NCBI GenBank assembly: GCA_026413225.1
Contig: CM048557.1
Coordinates: 40,355,371-40,419,370, forward strand
Length of the DNA stretch: 64,000 nt
Reading direction: 5' to 3'
DNA from: Otis tarda
Taxonomy: Eukaryota > Chordata > Aves > Otidiformes > Otididae
Shown here piece after piece: positions 11,999-23,842 of the stretch. Every line of letters begins with the position of its first letter. Within the stretch, counting starts at the first letter, position 1. The position numbers were made by a program, and so were the translations under genes. The notes under the pieces are model-generated. The model was not told the origin of the DNA and made no database searches. It saw only the letters and a program-made list of their open reading frames with translations.

Positions 11999-12568
11999 TG
12001 TGATGGTTTAGCCCGAGTCACCACACAACTTCTCGCTGACCCTCCCCGCCGCCAGCAGGATGGCAGAGAGAATTGGGAAGAGTGGAAGACTCGTAGGTTG
12101 AGATAAAGACAGTTTACTAAAATGGCAAAGGAAAACTACAATAATAACAGAATATTAGGATATTAAAATATACAAAATGAACAATGTATGTTTTCTCACC
12201 ACCCGACGTCCCAATACAGCCTGTCCCAAGCAGCGACCATGGAAAGGAAACAGAGCAGCAAGCAAGGGAGCGAGAGGGAGTGAGAGAGACCCCCACGCCC
12301 GTGGGCAACCCCCACTTATATACTGAGCATGACATTTATGGCATGGAATACTCTCTTTGGCCAGTTTAGGTCAATTATTCTGTCTGTCTTACTCGCAGCT
12401 TCCTGCACCTACACAATTAGTGAGACCTGGGAAGCTGGACAGTGTCCTTGGTCTCATTAGCAACAACTGGTATCATCAGTGTGTTTATCAACGTTCTTCA
12501 CAGCCCAAATTCAAAACACATCAGCTACTGAGAGGAAACTTAACTCCATCCCTGCCAAAACCAGGACA
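11999..12568 (-). repeat. 5' LTR of the ERVL-like fossil
   Basis: On the minus strand this 570-bp LTR opens TGTCCTGGTTTTGGCAGGG, a start shared by a large avian LTR group, and ends CTAAACCATCACA, giving TG...CA ends. It contains the expected U3 stretch around 12317-12350 (TTCCATGCCATAAATGTCAT on the minus strand), followed by a TATATAA-like box (near 12316-12322). It abuts the ACCAA duplication on its outer side and the primer binding site on its inner side. Confidence 0.88.
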
Positions 12569-12573
12569 ACCAA

Positions 12574-15500
12574 TAAAGATCTATCCCCTGGATTCAGCTC
12601 CTTCTGTGCACAAAACTGCTACTCTTAGGAAAAAGTTTTCCAAAAATGCCGACAGACAAACATGTTTCTAGTTTCAACCAATTTCCAGTCTAAGGACCTT
12701 TTAACACAGGTATTTGGAATACCATCAACAAAAGTAGGATCCAATGACTCCAATGATATCAAACTTTCTTTTTTTAATTTGTATTAAAACAATCCAAATC
12801 ACCCAACAGTTCGTTTAATCCAGAATTTCATTTTCTTTTCCCAGAATCATTCTGTTCCTAGTTTTCATAATAAGCCATGTTAAAATTTTACTTAATTCAT
12901 AAACTTAGGACTTCATAAAACAGTTCAATGTGTTAGAACATTCCAAATCTGAAATAAAATAGTTTCATATTTATTTAATAGTGTTAGCCCAACCATTTTT
13001 TCAGCCTCAAGGGCTTCCAAACACACAAGGATACTTGCTCAAGTAGGTTATTTTTCTATTTTTTTTGCCAGATTACAGTGGTCAAGTTCACTACTGTTAA
13101 GGCAATACTCGCTCTGTAATGGTATTGCTAACCTCGGTATACTAGAAAACATCAGAATGCATTTGAGACGCTGAACTGAATTCTTGTGATTTTACTTTGT
13201 CTAGGACTTATAGTCAACCATCTTTTCTGTGCATATAGCCAAATGTTTTCCTGCAATTCCGACCAAATCAAAGAATACATTGGAAGGATCAAGCACTTAA
13301 ACTCTAAAATATATTTTGATGTTATTTAAAATATAAAAATACATAGTTATTATTCACTTGCACAAACACAAGAAAATGCAGTCATATTAACTTCTCTATT
13401 TAATTTCCTATTAAGATATATTATAGGAACTAGGACAACGTATTCCCAGTATGTCATTGCTTTGTGGAGTTTGAGAAGGACTCATTTTTCTGGGCCTCTG
13501 TATCACCAGCATGCAGCCACCAGGAGGAAAAGGTGCCACAGTCAGGCACCAGACACCAATATGGTCCTTCCACATAGAGATAACCATTGAGCTATGATAG
13601 CTCAGGAGGTGAACGAGATCAAATTATACACAAAAATCATACTGCACCTAAAGAAAAATTGGACTAGATAAGGAGGAGCAAGGAGAGGACTTTCAGGAGT
13701 TCACAGCCATTCTGTAATCTCTCTACATAGAAAATACACGCTAGCATTTGTGCTGGTCAGCCTACAGGTCAGGAGGTTGGATTCTCCACTGTTGTCTCAC
13801 ATGGAAGCAGCTGACAGGGACATTTTGTCATCTGTTCTCCTAGAGACTACCAAGGAGTCATTCTGGGCCTTGGTAGTTCTTGGCGGTAGTTCACATCTTC
13901 CCCTCCTCTTCTTTTGCCTGGTCTATGAAACAGTGATATACACGAGAAGATATGGTCCTCGGCATTTTGGAAATTCCAGCCATATGGCATGCTGCAATGT
14001 ATCAGCAATGTACACTGTTATAAACACATCACTAAGCCTTCAAATCCCTCTACTTTTTCCTTCAGGGTTTCAATTTAAGTTCAGAGCCCTAGCCTTTCTG
14101 TCAGGACTTTTCATTCTAGATTTTCCACAGCTTATCTACTTAGAGTTTTGTGAAGAATATCGTGATTAACATCTCCACTTCTTCGCATACCAAAATGATC
14201 ATGGAAAAGATATGTACCTGGGAGCTTTCTCAAGGATAAGCACCAAAACTGGAACACCATGCCCCATCTGCATCCAGCAGAACTGCAATGTACACTTCTT
14301 TGCTATTGCCTCTAGTTTAAATTTGCACATAACAAATATAAACCAAAAAGCTTACAAAAACAAGCTACATGGTGAGCATGCATTTCTCCGAAAGGCAAGA
14401 CAAGGAAATACACTACTCTAAGACCCTCAGGCATGACAGCCATGGATTTTGATAACATATATGTGAATTTTAGAGATGCAAACTTCTTGTTTATAAATAT
14501 AGACTTTCCTGAGGTTGTTTCTAAAAGCATATCAGTAATAATCAAAGAACTATTAAAACATGAGTGATGTGCAAAATAAAAATGCTGTCTCAATCTAGCA
14601 AAGGATTAAACTATGTAGACAAGTTGATATCTATTTCCTTGAATATCTACCTAAAGTTATGCATGTATTTAAATTATGAGTAGATGATGTTTGCTAAGTT
14701 GGAAGACTGGAGAGGAGATTTACAGGGTGGTTTCTCGAATAATATGAAGAGCGCAGTAAAAGCACAACTAAGCTTAGAAAAAGCAGTAACTTGAATTTAG
14801 CTTAATAATTTAGATAATGGATTAAAATATTTTAATATCTCTTTATATTAAAATACTAGGGTTTTTGTGAAAAGTAAATATCAATATCTCTGTAGAAGCA
14901 AATCTGAAATTAAAAGCTCCCACAAGCAGTTTTGCCTTAGGAATCTGATCATCTGGCTCTCTTCACGTGTCCTGAATTCAGTTCCATCTGAAGCTGTTAA
15001 GTGGATGGAAAGCATTTTGTTATTGAGTATCATTCTCTGTTCTCTCAACTCCATTTTTGTTGTACTGGTCTATTCCTGCCCTCCACTGCCTCTTCACAAA
15101 CGGTGAAGAAATAATTGATATCCTTTCCATTAAAGCTGTAACTGAACCTTCCAGTCGCCCTGCAGATTAATTAATGGGTTATCACAGCTCATACTCTTGT
15201 AATAAAAAATATTTCTACTACCAAGGCAAAAAAAGTAATTTAGAAATAACTTTATTGTACCTTTTGTTTAGTTCACATTACAAATATGTGTGATATTAAA
15301 TAAATACTACACTTAGCAGTAATAATGTTAATGTAATTTTAGGGAGGTAGAAATCAAATGTAAAGAAACCTCCCAAAGGGAGGGGCTGGAATACAAGGGT
15401 GTGCAGACCAGCCTCTCAGCAAATCACTACTAGAGAACTTACTCCACAGCTTAAAGATACTTTTAGGCACCACCCATAAAGAAGGTCAGTAAGAAATTGA

Positions 15501-17859
15501 ACTTAACAACAAACTACTAGATGAGGAACACCAATCTGTTGATTAAAAAGGTAAACGAGGCAAGTTCTAGGATGTTTCCAGCATTATCAAAAAGATAAGA
15601 TACCAACGGTAAAGATAAGCAGTGATAAATACCATTCTTATTCTACATGTCAACTCTCCTGGCAGAAAAACTGGAACTTGTAATATCATGTTGTATAATG
15701 ATATATTTTAAAAGCCATATCATTTTATACTGACATGATAAATATTACAAAATAAAAGGCAGGGAGGAAAAATGCTTTTTATTTTAAGAAAGCTTCAAAT
15801 TTGGCAAGTACTGTAGAATACAGCAGTAGGAAGAATACAAAACATCATTCTTTCTCCTTCTTTTGAAACTGTTTTGGCAATGTTTTCACCCTGTTGAAAG
15901 GCATGGAAATGTTTTAGGTTTAAATTTTTAAGGTAAAAATAGTGTTCTTCCAGGCTTCAGATCTACACATTCTCATCAGGCTCTGCAGACAGCATTCTGC
16001 TTTCTTGTCTCATGAAATGATGTTATTTCAGAGCGCTATTCACTGAAACTAGTCTGTCATTAAAACTTGATCTGGAAGAACTATGTTAACTAGCAAGTTA
16101 CACGAATCTTTAACCTCTATAAACATGGATAATTCATATTTCTTTTTTTGCCACCTGCATGGCATAGTTGACTTTCCATGGCTAAACCTAGCACAGCTCA
16201 AACTTTCAGAGCATACAACTCCAGAAGCAGTCACATATTAATTATCTTCTTCTTTTAAACTTCTTCCATCATCTTGTAATTTATAACTTTTTAAAAAGAA
16301 AAGCTGTCATATAGCCACTAACAATCAAAGTCTTAACTTCCAGAATACTCCTATGTTACTGAAAAAAATAAAAGCCCTGCTGATTAAGAGAAAGATATGC
16401 AATTTTTTTTCAAATTCAAATGAGACCTTTCTTATTAACAAAGAAGCTTCTGTCATGGTAGGTTATCCTTTTTCTTTGACAGAGCACTGATGCTGTGAAG
16501 GCAACTTTGCAGGAGTTACAAATATGCCTACAACCGTATCCTGAAAAACTTACTACTCTGCAGAAAAGTTTGCGATATTATGTTCTTAATATGATACTGT
16601 TACACTGTTAATTCTCAGGCTGACTTGTCATCATCTATTAAGCATTCCTAGTATCACCAAAACACAGACATTGAAGCTACAACAGTTTTGACAAGAGTAT
16701 TTCATCAAGTCCGTTAATGACTTGGCTGTTGATGGCTAATACTCCCTGTTCTGGGCTCAGGAGCAGATCTATCATTCAGCACAGCTGGAAATGAGAACAA
16801 GAAGCCATTGCAACTTACAGAGGCAAGGTCCTGCTTTCAGAAAGAGGCAAATTTACTGATTGTTTTGAGTTCCAAGTCTGAAAGAGCTTTGAACTATTAG
16901 CAGAGGTGTGATCCTGCTATTATGAGCAACAGAGCTTCATGTAATGGGAGCTGTCATCTAGCATTCGTGCCTCTCATAGCATAAGAAACCACCAACCACA
17001 TGATTAGCAGCATCTTCCAGCTATGAAAAGCAGACATTCTCCTGCTACCCTCTCCCATTTGGATGCCTTTAAGAGTAATGTAGTCCACTGACTTCCCACA
17101 GGCACTCACAGCTGAGGCCTTCCCTACAAGAATTGCTGGCATTCACCACTTTAAAAGTAAGTACAACATGCCATTATGCACTGTTCCACTTCAAGCACTG
17201 ATTAAACCATAACAATTAATGACTGTATATACAGTTTCACTGGGCTAAGAGAAAGGAAAGTTTTTTTTTCTTTTTGCTATTCCATCCTGGCAATCAAAGA
17301 CAGTTTGAGTTTTCAGAGTCCCATCAAAGTCAGCAGAGCCAGGGCAGTTCATACAAGACAAAGATTTGAGCTCTGATCTCCATCTTGAAATCTGATTTTA
17401 AAATGAAACTAAAATTATCAGGACCTTAATACATAATAGAAATTGTAACTTCCTAAAACCCAGACATGTACAGATTTATAATCACTCTGTTTCTTGATTT
17501 GTTCTGCTCTGAAATAAGGAATCTTGGGTATGAAAAATTTTGATCTAATAAGCTTTCTGGATATGTGAGTACTTCAGCACTCTAAATTTTATATGCAAGA
17601 AAATCTTTCTAATCCGGTAAGTTTGGGTTTTTTTTTTTCCTTACCTATTACTGATTTATCCCAATGAGAAATAGGTGGGAAAATTGCTTAAATTATGAAT
17701 GCTAACAGTTGGCAGGTAATTGGCTGTAAGAGGCAGGGATGGAGGAGGAGATACATTTTCAGATTTGAACTCTAAAGCAGAAGCCTGCTACTTGCTAACT
17801 GGTACAGGCTAGTTGCAATTTTTCATAGCACTCGACTAAGCAAAAGCGGCATGCCCTCA
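12574..17859. other. PRKD1 intron 2, no recognised feature
   Basis: AT-rich intron. Open frames here (for example 13750-14169 and 14312-14593) have no recognisable similarity, composition or splice context, and are taken as chance. Confidence 0.5.
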
Positions 17860-18440
17860 ATCCTCCGGTGACAGAGACACTGAAACTGAACCACCAGCTA
17901 CAAGCACACGTTGTGCTTCTGCACATGGACTGTTTAGATTGGAAACACTGTGAGCTTGGGGGTCTAGAAAAAAGAGGAGGTGGAAAAGAAAAATCTTCAA
18001 AACGAAGCAGCCATCTCAGAAAGAAGAAAGGGGGATGGAAAGACGAAGGTGAAGATCCTGCTTAGAGGTAACACGCTGGAAGTGAGGGAAGATCCCAGAG
18101 ATCAGGGAGATGGGAGGCCAGGGGACGTCTATGCATTTTGGTCAATGACGTCCAAGACTGGTAGCTGCAAGCAGTGGCACAGCCACAGCAGGAGTGAAGA
18201 CAACTTTGTGCTCTGCCTTCCCTGGCCAGCAGCTCCCTCCTTACCGGGAGGGGCAGTCGGGAGTTAGCGAATGTAAGGCTGGGAAGGCAGCAAACAAGCC
18301 AGCGTGGGAGGCATTCATGTAAGATAAAAGCTCTGATCTTCTTGGTTCTTAAATAAACCCCAGTATCCAGATTCGCTATGGGTTGCTGTTTACATTGTCT
18401 CGTCCGTGATGTGAGATTTAAACAATAAACCATAGAAGAT
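17860..18440. other. GC-richer island of unknown origin, possibly an old LTR
   Basis: Stands out from the AT-rich intron. It has a purine-rich part (17960-18120), a CG-containing middle, and two AATAAACC stretches (18352 and 18424) near TTGCTGTTTACATTGTCTCG-like sequence, which resembles the R-U5 end of some retroviral LTRs. No clear TG...CA ends or target duplication were found. It could also be an exon of an unannotated transcript. Not recognised. Confidence 0.3.
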
Positions 18441-19371
18441 AATAACCTATTTACAACCATTTGCCCAGTGCTAGCTCAGACTTTTGTGGAGAGTTTTAAT
18501 AAAAGTTTAACATTTATGAGTCAACATGCTTGATTCATCTGTACATTGTGAATTTTTAAAGTTCAATTTTAATCTACTTCTATTTATTTGAGAATGATTC
18601 CACAGTTTCAAACCTACAAACTATACAGCACGGTAGGTTTTATATTCATTTGAAATCCCAGTATAGAACTCTTTCTTTAGGAATTTACACATTTTTCACC
18701 CAAGTGGAAAAAACAGCAATACCTTAGTTCACAGATTCAGGCCCTGTTAATCATAAAATTACACTGTGAGGTATTAATTTAGCATAGGAATACAAAATTA
18801 GATACTCCACAAGTTTATTTGAGCTACTGATGCTGTGTTCAAAATTAACTCTACTGGCAATAAGGAGCAGCTCCAAATTAAAAATAAAGCCCCTTGCTCC
18901 TATTCTGTGCTCATGCTGATCTAATTTAATATCATAAAGTAAACACTATGAGTCTTTTACATCTTTATTTCCTCAAACTTTATTTTGTAAGTTCGTCACA
19001 GTTTTTCTCCAAAGCTTTGAAAAAAAACAAGTGATGGATTACCTGGTCACTGTCAGAATGACACATCTCAAGAAGAAGAGGTGCTCAAACAGAAATTAGC
19101 AGCACTTGTAAAACTTATCTAATTCCTTCAAGTTTCTTTCATAAAAAGGTTAAGAAAATGGTTTGTTATACTGTGAATAAATGCTGATGGCTAAAAGTGT
19201 AATGGAATTGAAATACAGTCTTACGCTGAACTCACTAAGGAACCTCTGTGTACATGAAACTACTTCTAACACTCGTTAGGTGTCTCTTAAAATTACCCTA
19301 AGTATTCATAAAGATATATTATTACATATAGAATATACATCGGTGCGGTTTTTTCCATGTCATATCTTCGG
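18441..19371. other. PRKD1 intron 2, no recognised feature
   Basis: AT-rich intron without a recognised repeat or exon. Confidence 0.5.
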
Positions 19372-19625
19372 ATGTCAACAGGTCCTGATGGAATACACCC
19401 AGAAGTGCTGAGAGATCCAGCTGATGTCACTCTCAGCAATCTTTGAATGATCATGGTGACTGAGAGAAGTGCCCAAAGACTACAGGAAAGCAAATGTCAC
19501 TTCTACCTTCTAGAAGGGCAAGAAGGAGGACCCAGGAAACTACATGTCAGCCAGCCTCCAGGAAAGTGGTGAAACAACTAATTCTGGAAACATACGACTA
19601 CTTCTGGAACATGCTTTAGTGTCTG
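19372..19625 (+). mobile_element. CR1 LINE fragment, start of the reverse transcriptase
   Basis: Translates in pieces to the CR1 segment GPDGIHPEVLRE ... LREVPKDYRKANVTSTF ... GKKEDPGNY, the region just before and into the first RT motifs. It is frame-broken and truncated at both ends, with no 3' tail here. Antisense to PRKD1. Confidence 0.8.
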
Positions 19626-20941
19626 CCTAACTAATAATGCTTTTTTTGCGTCTCAGATCTTCGATATGGGACCATCAGAGACAAGGAACAGAAGCATGAC
19701 TGTATATAACCATTGCCCACTTTAACTTTTCTAGGATAACAGTAGAAAAGGGAGAAGGGAACCTAAAAATGCTAAGGAAATGCACAAGATTACAAAACCT
19801 GGAAGAAATAAATTAATTATTGTGAATTGTAGTTGATTTTTTTAAAATGGATTCCAATAATTCAAGAATGACTCATCATGGAAACATCTCCAGTGCCTGG
19901 CCAAGTAGAACTGAAGGTCAAAAAGATAAGGAAAATGTTTAGAGAATATATCGTTGCTCCATTGAAGATAACAAAAGTATTATACCCACGTAGTAAGTTT
20001 ACCCAGGATTTCACCCACACACATAAACAAATGAGACTGAAATTAACATTGGGAAATGGTGGTATTAACATTCCTCACTTGACATTGTGTGTTCAGTTTC
20101 TGTGAGACCAACTGAAAAATAAGTATGGTAAGAGAGAAGAACTGACACAAGAGAAAAACTACTGGAGGCATGGAAGAGACTTCCATATAAGGAGAGATTA
20201 AAACACTGGAATAGTTTCATTTGAAGAGGAAATGAGTAAGAGTTTACCAGACTCAAGAAGAGAAGGAAGCCAAAAAAACAAACCAGGAAATGAACACAAC
20301 CCATGTACTACAACCTTCTGCACCAACAAACTACAGTGATAGGAGTCTTCACATTCTAAGAAGCAGGCAAGCTCTCCAAACTTTTTTTTGGCAACAAGTT
20401 ACACCTTAACTGTATTAACAGAAACATTCTTGGGGCCTCTTTAAGAGCTGGAGTAAGCCAGATTTCAGCCAGAACAATGTCTCCAGGCTTGAGTCACACT
20501 ACCATCCAGATACATAAAAAAAAAAAAAACAACTGCAACCTGTGGCAGTTCCTGAGTTTCTTCCTCCTTAGTTTCCGTTTCAAATTGTTATATTCCCCAA
20601 GGAAAGGAGGTTGCTTGTTTTTGCTCAGACCTGCTTTAGTAGCAAACCTCAAGCACTTCCTGAAAGAAGATGGGTATCTTACCACAAAGGGTTGCAAACA
20701 TAATTTATTGGAAACAAACATGAGACTGTGTATTGGTACTTGCTCTTTCAAAATAATAAAGCCAGTAGTCAGCCAATGAAAGTAAATTCCATGAGTCTAA
20801 CAGTGATAATGAAAGATGTATTTTTTTACGTAAGCCGTATTTAATTTGCAACATACTGGACCAATGAGTTAGTGAGATTATTAATTCAGAGAGATTGAAA
20901 AAGTAGAGAGATTCTCCAAGCAATAGATTTTTTCCTGACAT
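19626..20941. other. PRKD1 intron 2, no recognised feature
   Basis: AT-rich intron with an A run at about 20516-20530. Open frames at 20477-20779 on both strands look like chance. Confidence 0.5.
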
Positions 20942-21598
20942 ATCATAGAATCATAGAACAGTTTGGGCTGGAAGGGACCTTTAAAGGTCTTCTAATCCAA
21001 CTCCCCTCCAAGAAGCAGGGACATCCCCGACTAGATCAGGTTGCTCAGAGCCCCATACAACCTGGCCTCGAACATTTCCAGGGATGGGGCATCCACAGCT
21101 TCCCTGGGCAACCTGTTCCAGTGTTACACCACCCTGTCAAAAATTTCTTCCTTATATTTGGTCTAAATATATCTTCTTCTATTTTAAAACCATTACCCCT
21201 TGTCCTATCACAACAGGCCCTACTGAACAGCCTCTCCCCATCTTTCCTGTAGGCCCCCTTGAGGTACTGGAAGACCGCTATCAGGTCTCCCCGGAGCCTC
21301 CTCTTCTCCAGGCTGAACAGCCCCAACTCTCTCAGCCTGCCCTCATAGGAAAGGTGCTCCAGCCCTCTGATCATCTTTGTGGCCCTCCTCTGATCTTGCT
21401 CCAACTGGCCCATGTCCTTCTTATGTTGGGGTACTCCAGGTGGGGTCTCACCAGAGTAGAGTACAGGGGCAGAATCACCTCCCCCGACCTGCTGGCCACG
21501 CTTCTTTTGATGCAGCCCATCTTTTGATGCAGTTGACTTTCTGGGCTGCAAGTGTGCATTATCAGCTCATGTTGAGCTTCTCCAAAATCTACTAAGCC
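20942..21598 (-). mobile_element. CR1 LINE 3' fragment, sense to PRKD1
   Basis: Reads on the minus strand. The 3' tail (plus-strand ATCATAGAATCATAGAAC) begins at 20942, followed by the conserved AGGTCCCTTCCAGCCCAAAC-type end and the RT C-terminal domain: [60 protein letters not shown]. Several frameshifts are present. It is 5'-truncated near 21598; the boundary is approximate. Confidence 0.9.
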
Positions 21599-22137
21599 TG
21601 GAATCCTGCCTTTCAAAAAGGAGTTCTCAAAGCAGCATGAGCATCTGGCAGTATTTCCCCTGACCACCACCTCAGGTGCCCATGCTTTGCTGATCAAGCA
21701 TTCTCTGGAGCAGAAAGGAGGTGACACAAGGGCAGTGACATTACAAGCATTTTGTATTTTGTCTGTATTCCTTTCCTAAGAATTCCAAGACTTGTACTTG
21801 CTTTTCTTGACTGGTACTGAGCACTATGATAACATTTTCATATTATAACTTGAACTTCTCAATTTTTGGTAGTATCAGCTGTCGCCAAGCCCCTTGTTAC
21901 ATAGATAAAGATCAAGAAATTCCCCTGACATTATACTGATCTATATTGAATTTCACCTGAGGTGACACTGACACCTTACTAGTCATGCTTTCCAGATAAT
22001 TTATGAATGTATTTAATAGCACAGGCCTAAGAACCTCTGCTAGTGACCTGCTTCCACCATGAAAAAAGCATATATTTCTACCCTTTGTTTCCTAAGTCAT
22101 AAATAGTTATTTATCTATTTGAGCATCTATCCTCTTC
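21599..22137. other. PRKD1 intron 2 between two CR1 fragments
   Basis: No repeat family or exon recognised in this spacer between two CR1 pieces whose truncated 5' ends face each other. Confidence 0.45.
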
Positions 22138-22443
22138 AGATGGGGAGAAACTCTTCAGCAGGGCCTGTTGTGAAAGGACAATGGGTAATAGTTTCAAAAT
22201 AGAACAAGGTAGATTCGATCAGATATCAGGAAAAAAATTTTTACAATGAGGGTGGTGGAACACTGGAACAGGCTGCCCAGAGAGGTGGCGCATGCCCCAT
22301 CCCTGGAAACATTCAAGGCCAGGCTGAATGGGGCTCTAAGCAACCTGATCTAGTCGGGGATGTCCCTGCTCCTTGCAGGGGGGTTGGACTAGATGACCTT
22401 TGAAGGTCCCTTCCAAGCTAAATCATTCTATGATTCTATGATT
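22138..22443 (+). mobile_element. CR1 LINE 3' end, antisense to PRKD1
   Basis: Runs from GGGGAGAAACTCTTCAGCAG through TGGAACAGGCTGCCCAGAGA and GGACTAGATGACCTTTGAAG to a tail ATTCTATGATTCTATGATTC. It encodes the last part of the RT C-terminal domain (FSRACCDR to DEALSNLI region), broken. Strongly 5'-truncated, with a well preserved 3' UTR. Confidence 0.92.
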
Positions 22444-22701
22444 CATGAAAGCATAGTTTCTTTATGAGCCTTTGAAAAATAAAGTGTTTGTATTACTTCT
22501 GGACAACCAAGTATGCTATCTCACCTGAACAGGAAACTTCGTATTTTCATTAAACAGCATACCAATAAATTGAAAATGTATCCTCTCTGAAAATAGGACA
22601 ATTAAAGGTGTACAACATAGGATGTCTGATCTATCAGCTAGAGGTGGAACAGCGAGCTCTCACAAACAGGTCCTGTCCCGAGAGAAGGAAGTGTATGTAA
22701 T

Positions 22702-23837
22702 TGTTCTGGTTTTGTTTAGTGAGGGGGGGGCTAAGGTGGTAGCTTCTGTAGGAAACTGCTAGAACTCGCTCCCCTTTGCTCAGTGGACTCGGCCGGGCCT
22801 CGGCTGGACCCACTGCTCGCCAAGGCTGAGCCAATTGGTAGCAGAATATCCCGTGATAACGCCTCTCCGATAACGTATTTAAGAAGGGGAAAACAGAAAA
22901 AAAAGTAGAGAAGATGTAAAGAAGCTGAGCTGGGGCAGAGAGGGGGAGGCGTGAGCCTTGTGGGCCTTGCAGGCCTCACCCTCTGGCCTCCTGCCGGGCA
23001 GCCGACTGGGCCCAACTCGGCCTGGCCTGGCTGCAAGAAGTGGAGAGGAGATGAGAAGTGAATAAGATGTAAAAAGGATCCTGAGAGGCGTCTGCCAGCC
23101 TCTGTTGTGAGGAATGGCTGCAGATGCCAAGGTCTGTTCAGAAGGAGGGGGAGAAGTAATGCGGCTCCTGGCCAAGATTCCCCTGCAGCCTGTGGTGACA
23201 ACTATGGTGGAGCAGGTTGTGCCCCTGCTGTCCATGGAGGTCCACGGAGGGGCAGAGATTCACCTGCAGCCCGTGGAGGACCCCACGCCAGAGCAGGTGG
23301 ATGCCTGAAGGAAGCTGTGGCCCATGGAGGGCCCGCTGGGGCAGCTGTTCTGGAGGGACTGCACCCCGTGGAAGAGATGACCCACGCCAGAGCAGTTTCA
23401 TGAAGGACTGTGGCCTGTGGGAGGGACCCCACGAAGGAGCAGGGGAGGAATGTGAGGAGTTCTTCCCCTGACAACGAAGTAGTGGCGTAAAACATTGCGT
23501 AATGAACTGACCGCGACCCTCATTCCCTCTTCCCCCCTGTGCCGCACAGAGAGGGGAAGGCAGTAGAGATAATGTTAAGCCTGGGAAGAGGGAGGGGTGG
23601 GGGGAAGTTATCTTGTTCCCTGTCTCATTATCCTGCTAGTTTTAGAAATAAATGAATAATTTTCCCCAAGTTGAGTCTGTTTTGCCCATGATGGTAACTT
23701 TAAGGATTTCTCCCCGTCCTTATCTCAAACCTTGAGCCGTTTTTCCTTATATCATCTCCCCCTTTTCTCTCGGAGGGTGGGGGGAGCGAGAGAGAGAGAC
23801 TGTGTAGTCTGGTCCCGATCAGGGCTGAACGACGACA
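22702..23837 (+). mobile_element. Solo LTR of an avian endogenous retrovirus
   Basis: Seen: a 1136-bp GC-rich block starting TGTTCTGGTTTTGTTTAGTG and ending GAACGACGACA, bracketed by a perfect 5-bp duplication GTAAT (22697-22701 and 23838-23842). It holds a TATA-like box (GTATTTAAGAAGGGG near 22877), a long U3/R part with imperfect GGAGCAGG-rich tandem units, an AATAAATGAATAA stretch near 23647, and a U5-like end with GAGTCTGTTTTGCCCATGAT. This matches a common avian LTR layout I recognise, but I do not assign a class with certainty. No internal retroviral genes remain. Open frames inside it (about 22731-23495) are LTR shadows. Antisense to PRKD1. Confidence 0.88.
23184..23455 (+). repeat. 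Imperfect ~45-48 bp tandem units inside the solo LTR
   Basis: About six units, each with a GTGGAGG/CATGGAGG core followed by CCCACGC and GAGCAG, start near 23184, 23228, 23270, 23318, 23365 and 23413. They are diverged from one another and lie in the transcribed part of the LTR. Confidence 0.7.
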
Positions 23838-23842
23838 GTAAT

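Larger units (their letters stand above)
8087..12568 (-). mobile_element. ERVL-like endogenous retrovirus fossil
   Basis: Seen: on the minus strand the right-hand LTR (11999-12568), a lysine-type primer binding site, a gag-position region, a pol region with integrase-type peptides, and a short left-hand LTR remnant follow each other in retroviral order. The whole is flanked by a perfect 5-bp duplication ACCAA (8082-8086 and 12569-12573). The two outer ends align: TGTGATGGTTTAGCC on the right and TGGGGTGGTTTAGCC on the left. The integrase peptides (WQIDYI; HIPYHTPASGKIERYNG) and the 5-bp duplication fit the ERVL class (family knowledge). It is clearly broken, with several breaks: the internal region is far shorter than a full provirus, and no reverse-transcriptase core was recognised. 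It lies in PRKD1 intron 2 in sense orientation, about 1.1 kb before exon 3. Age cannot be estimated well because the two LTRs share too little; by eye it is old rather than recent. Confidence 0.88.

Noticed and set aside
13750-14169. Open frame of 139 codons on the plus strand
   Set aside because: No recognisable domain, no splice context, ordinary intron composition.
22731-23495. Several overlapping open frames of 80-156 codons on both strands
   Set aside because: They lie wholly inside the solo LTR, overlap in all frames and owe their length to GC-rich tandem units; no similarity to a protein family.
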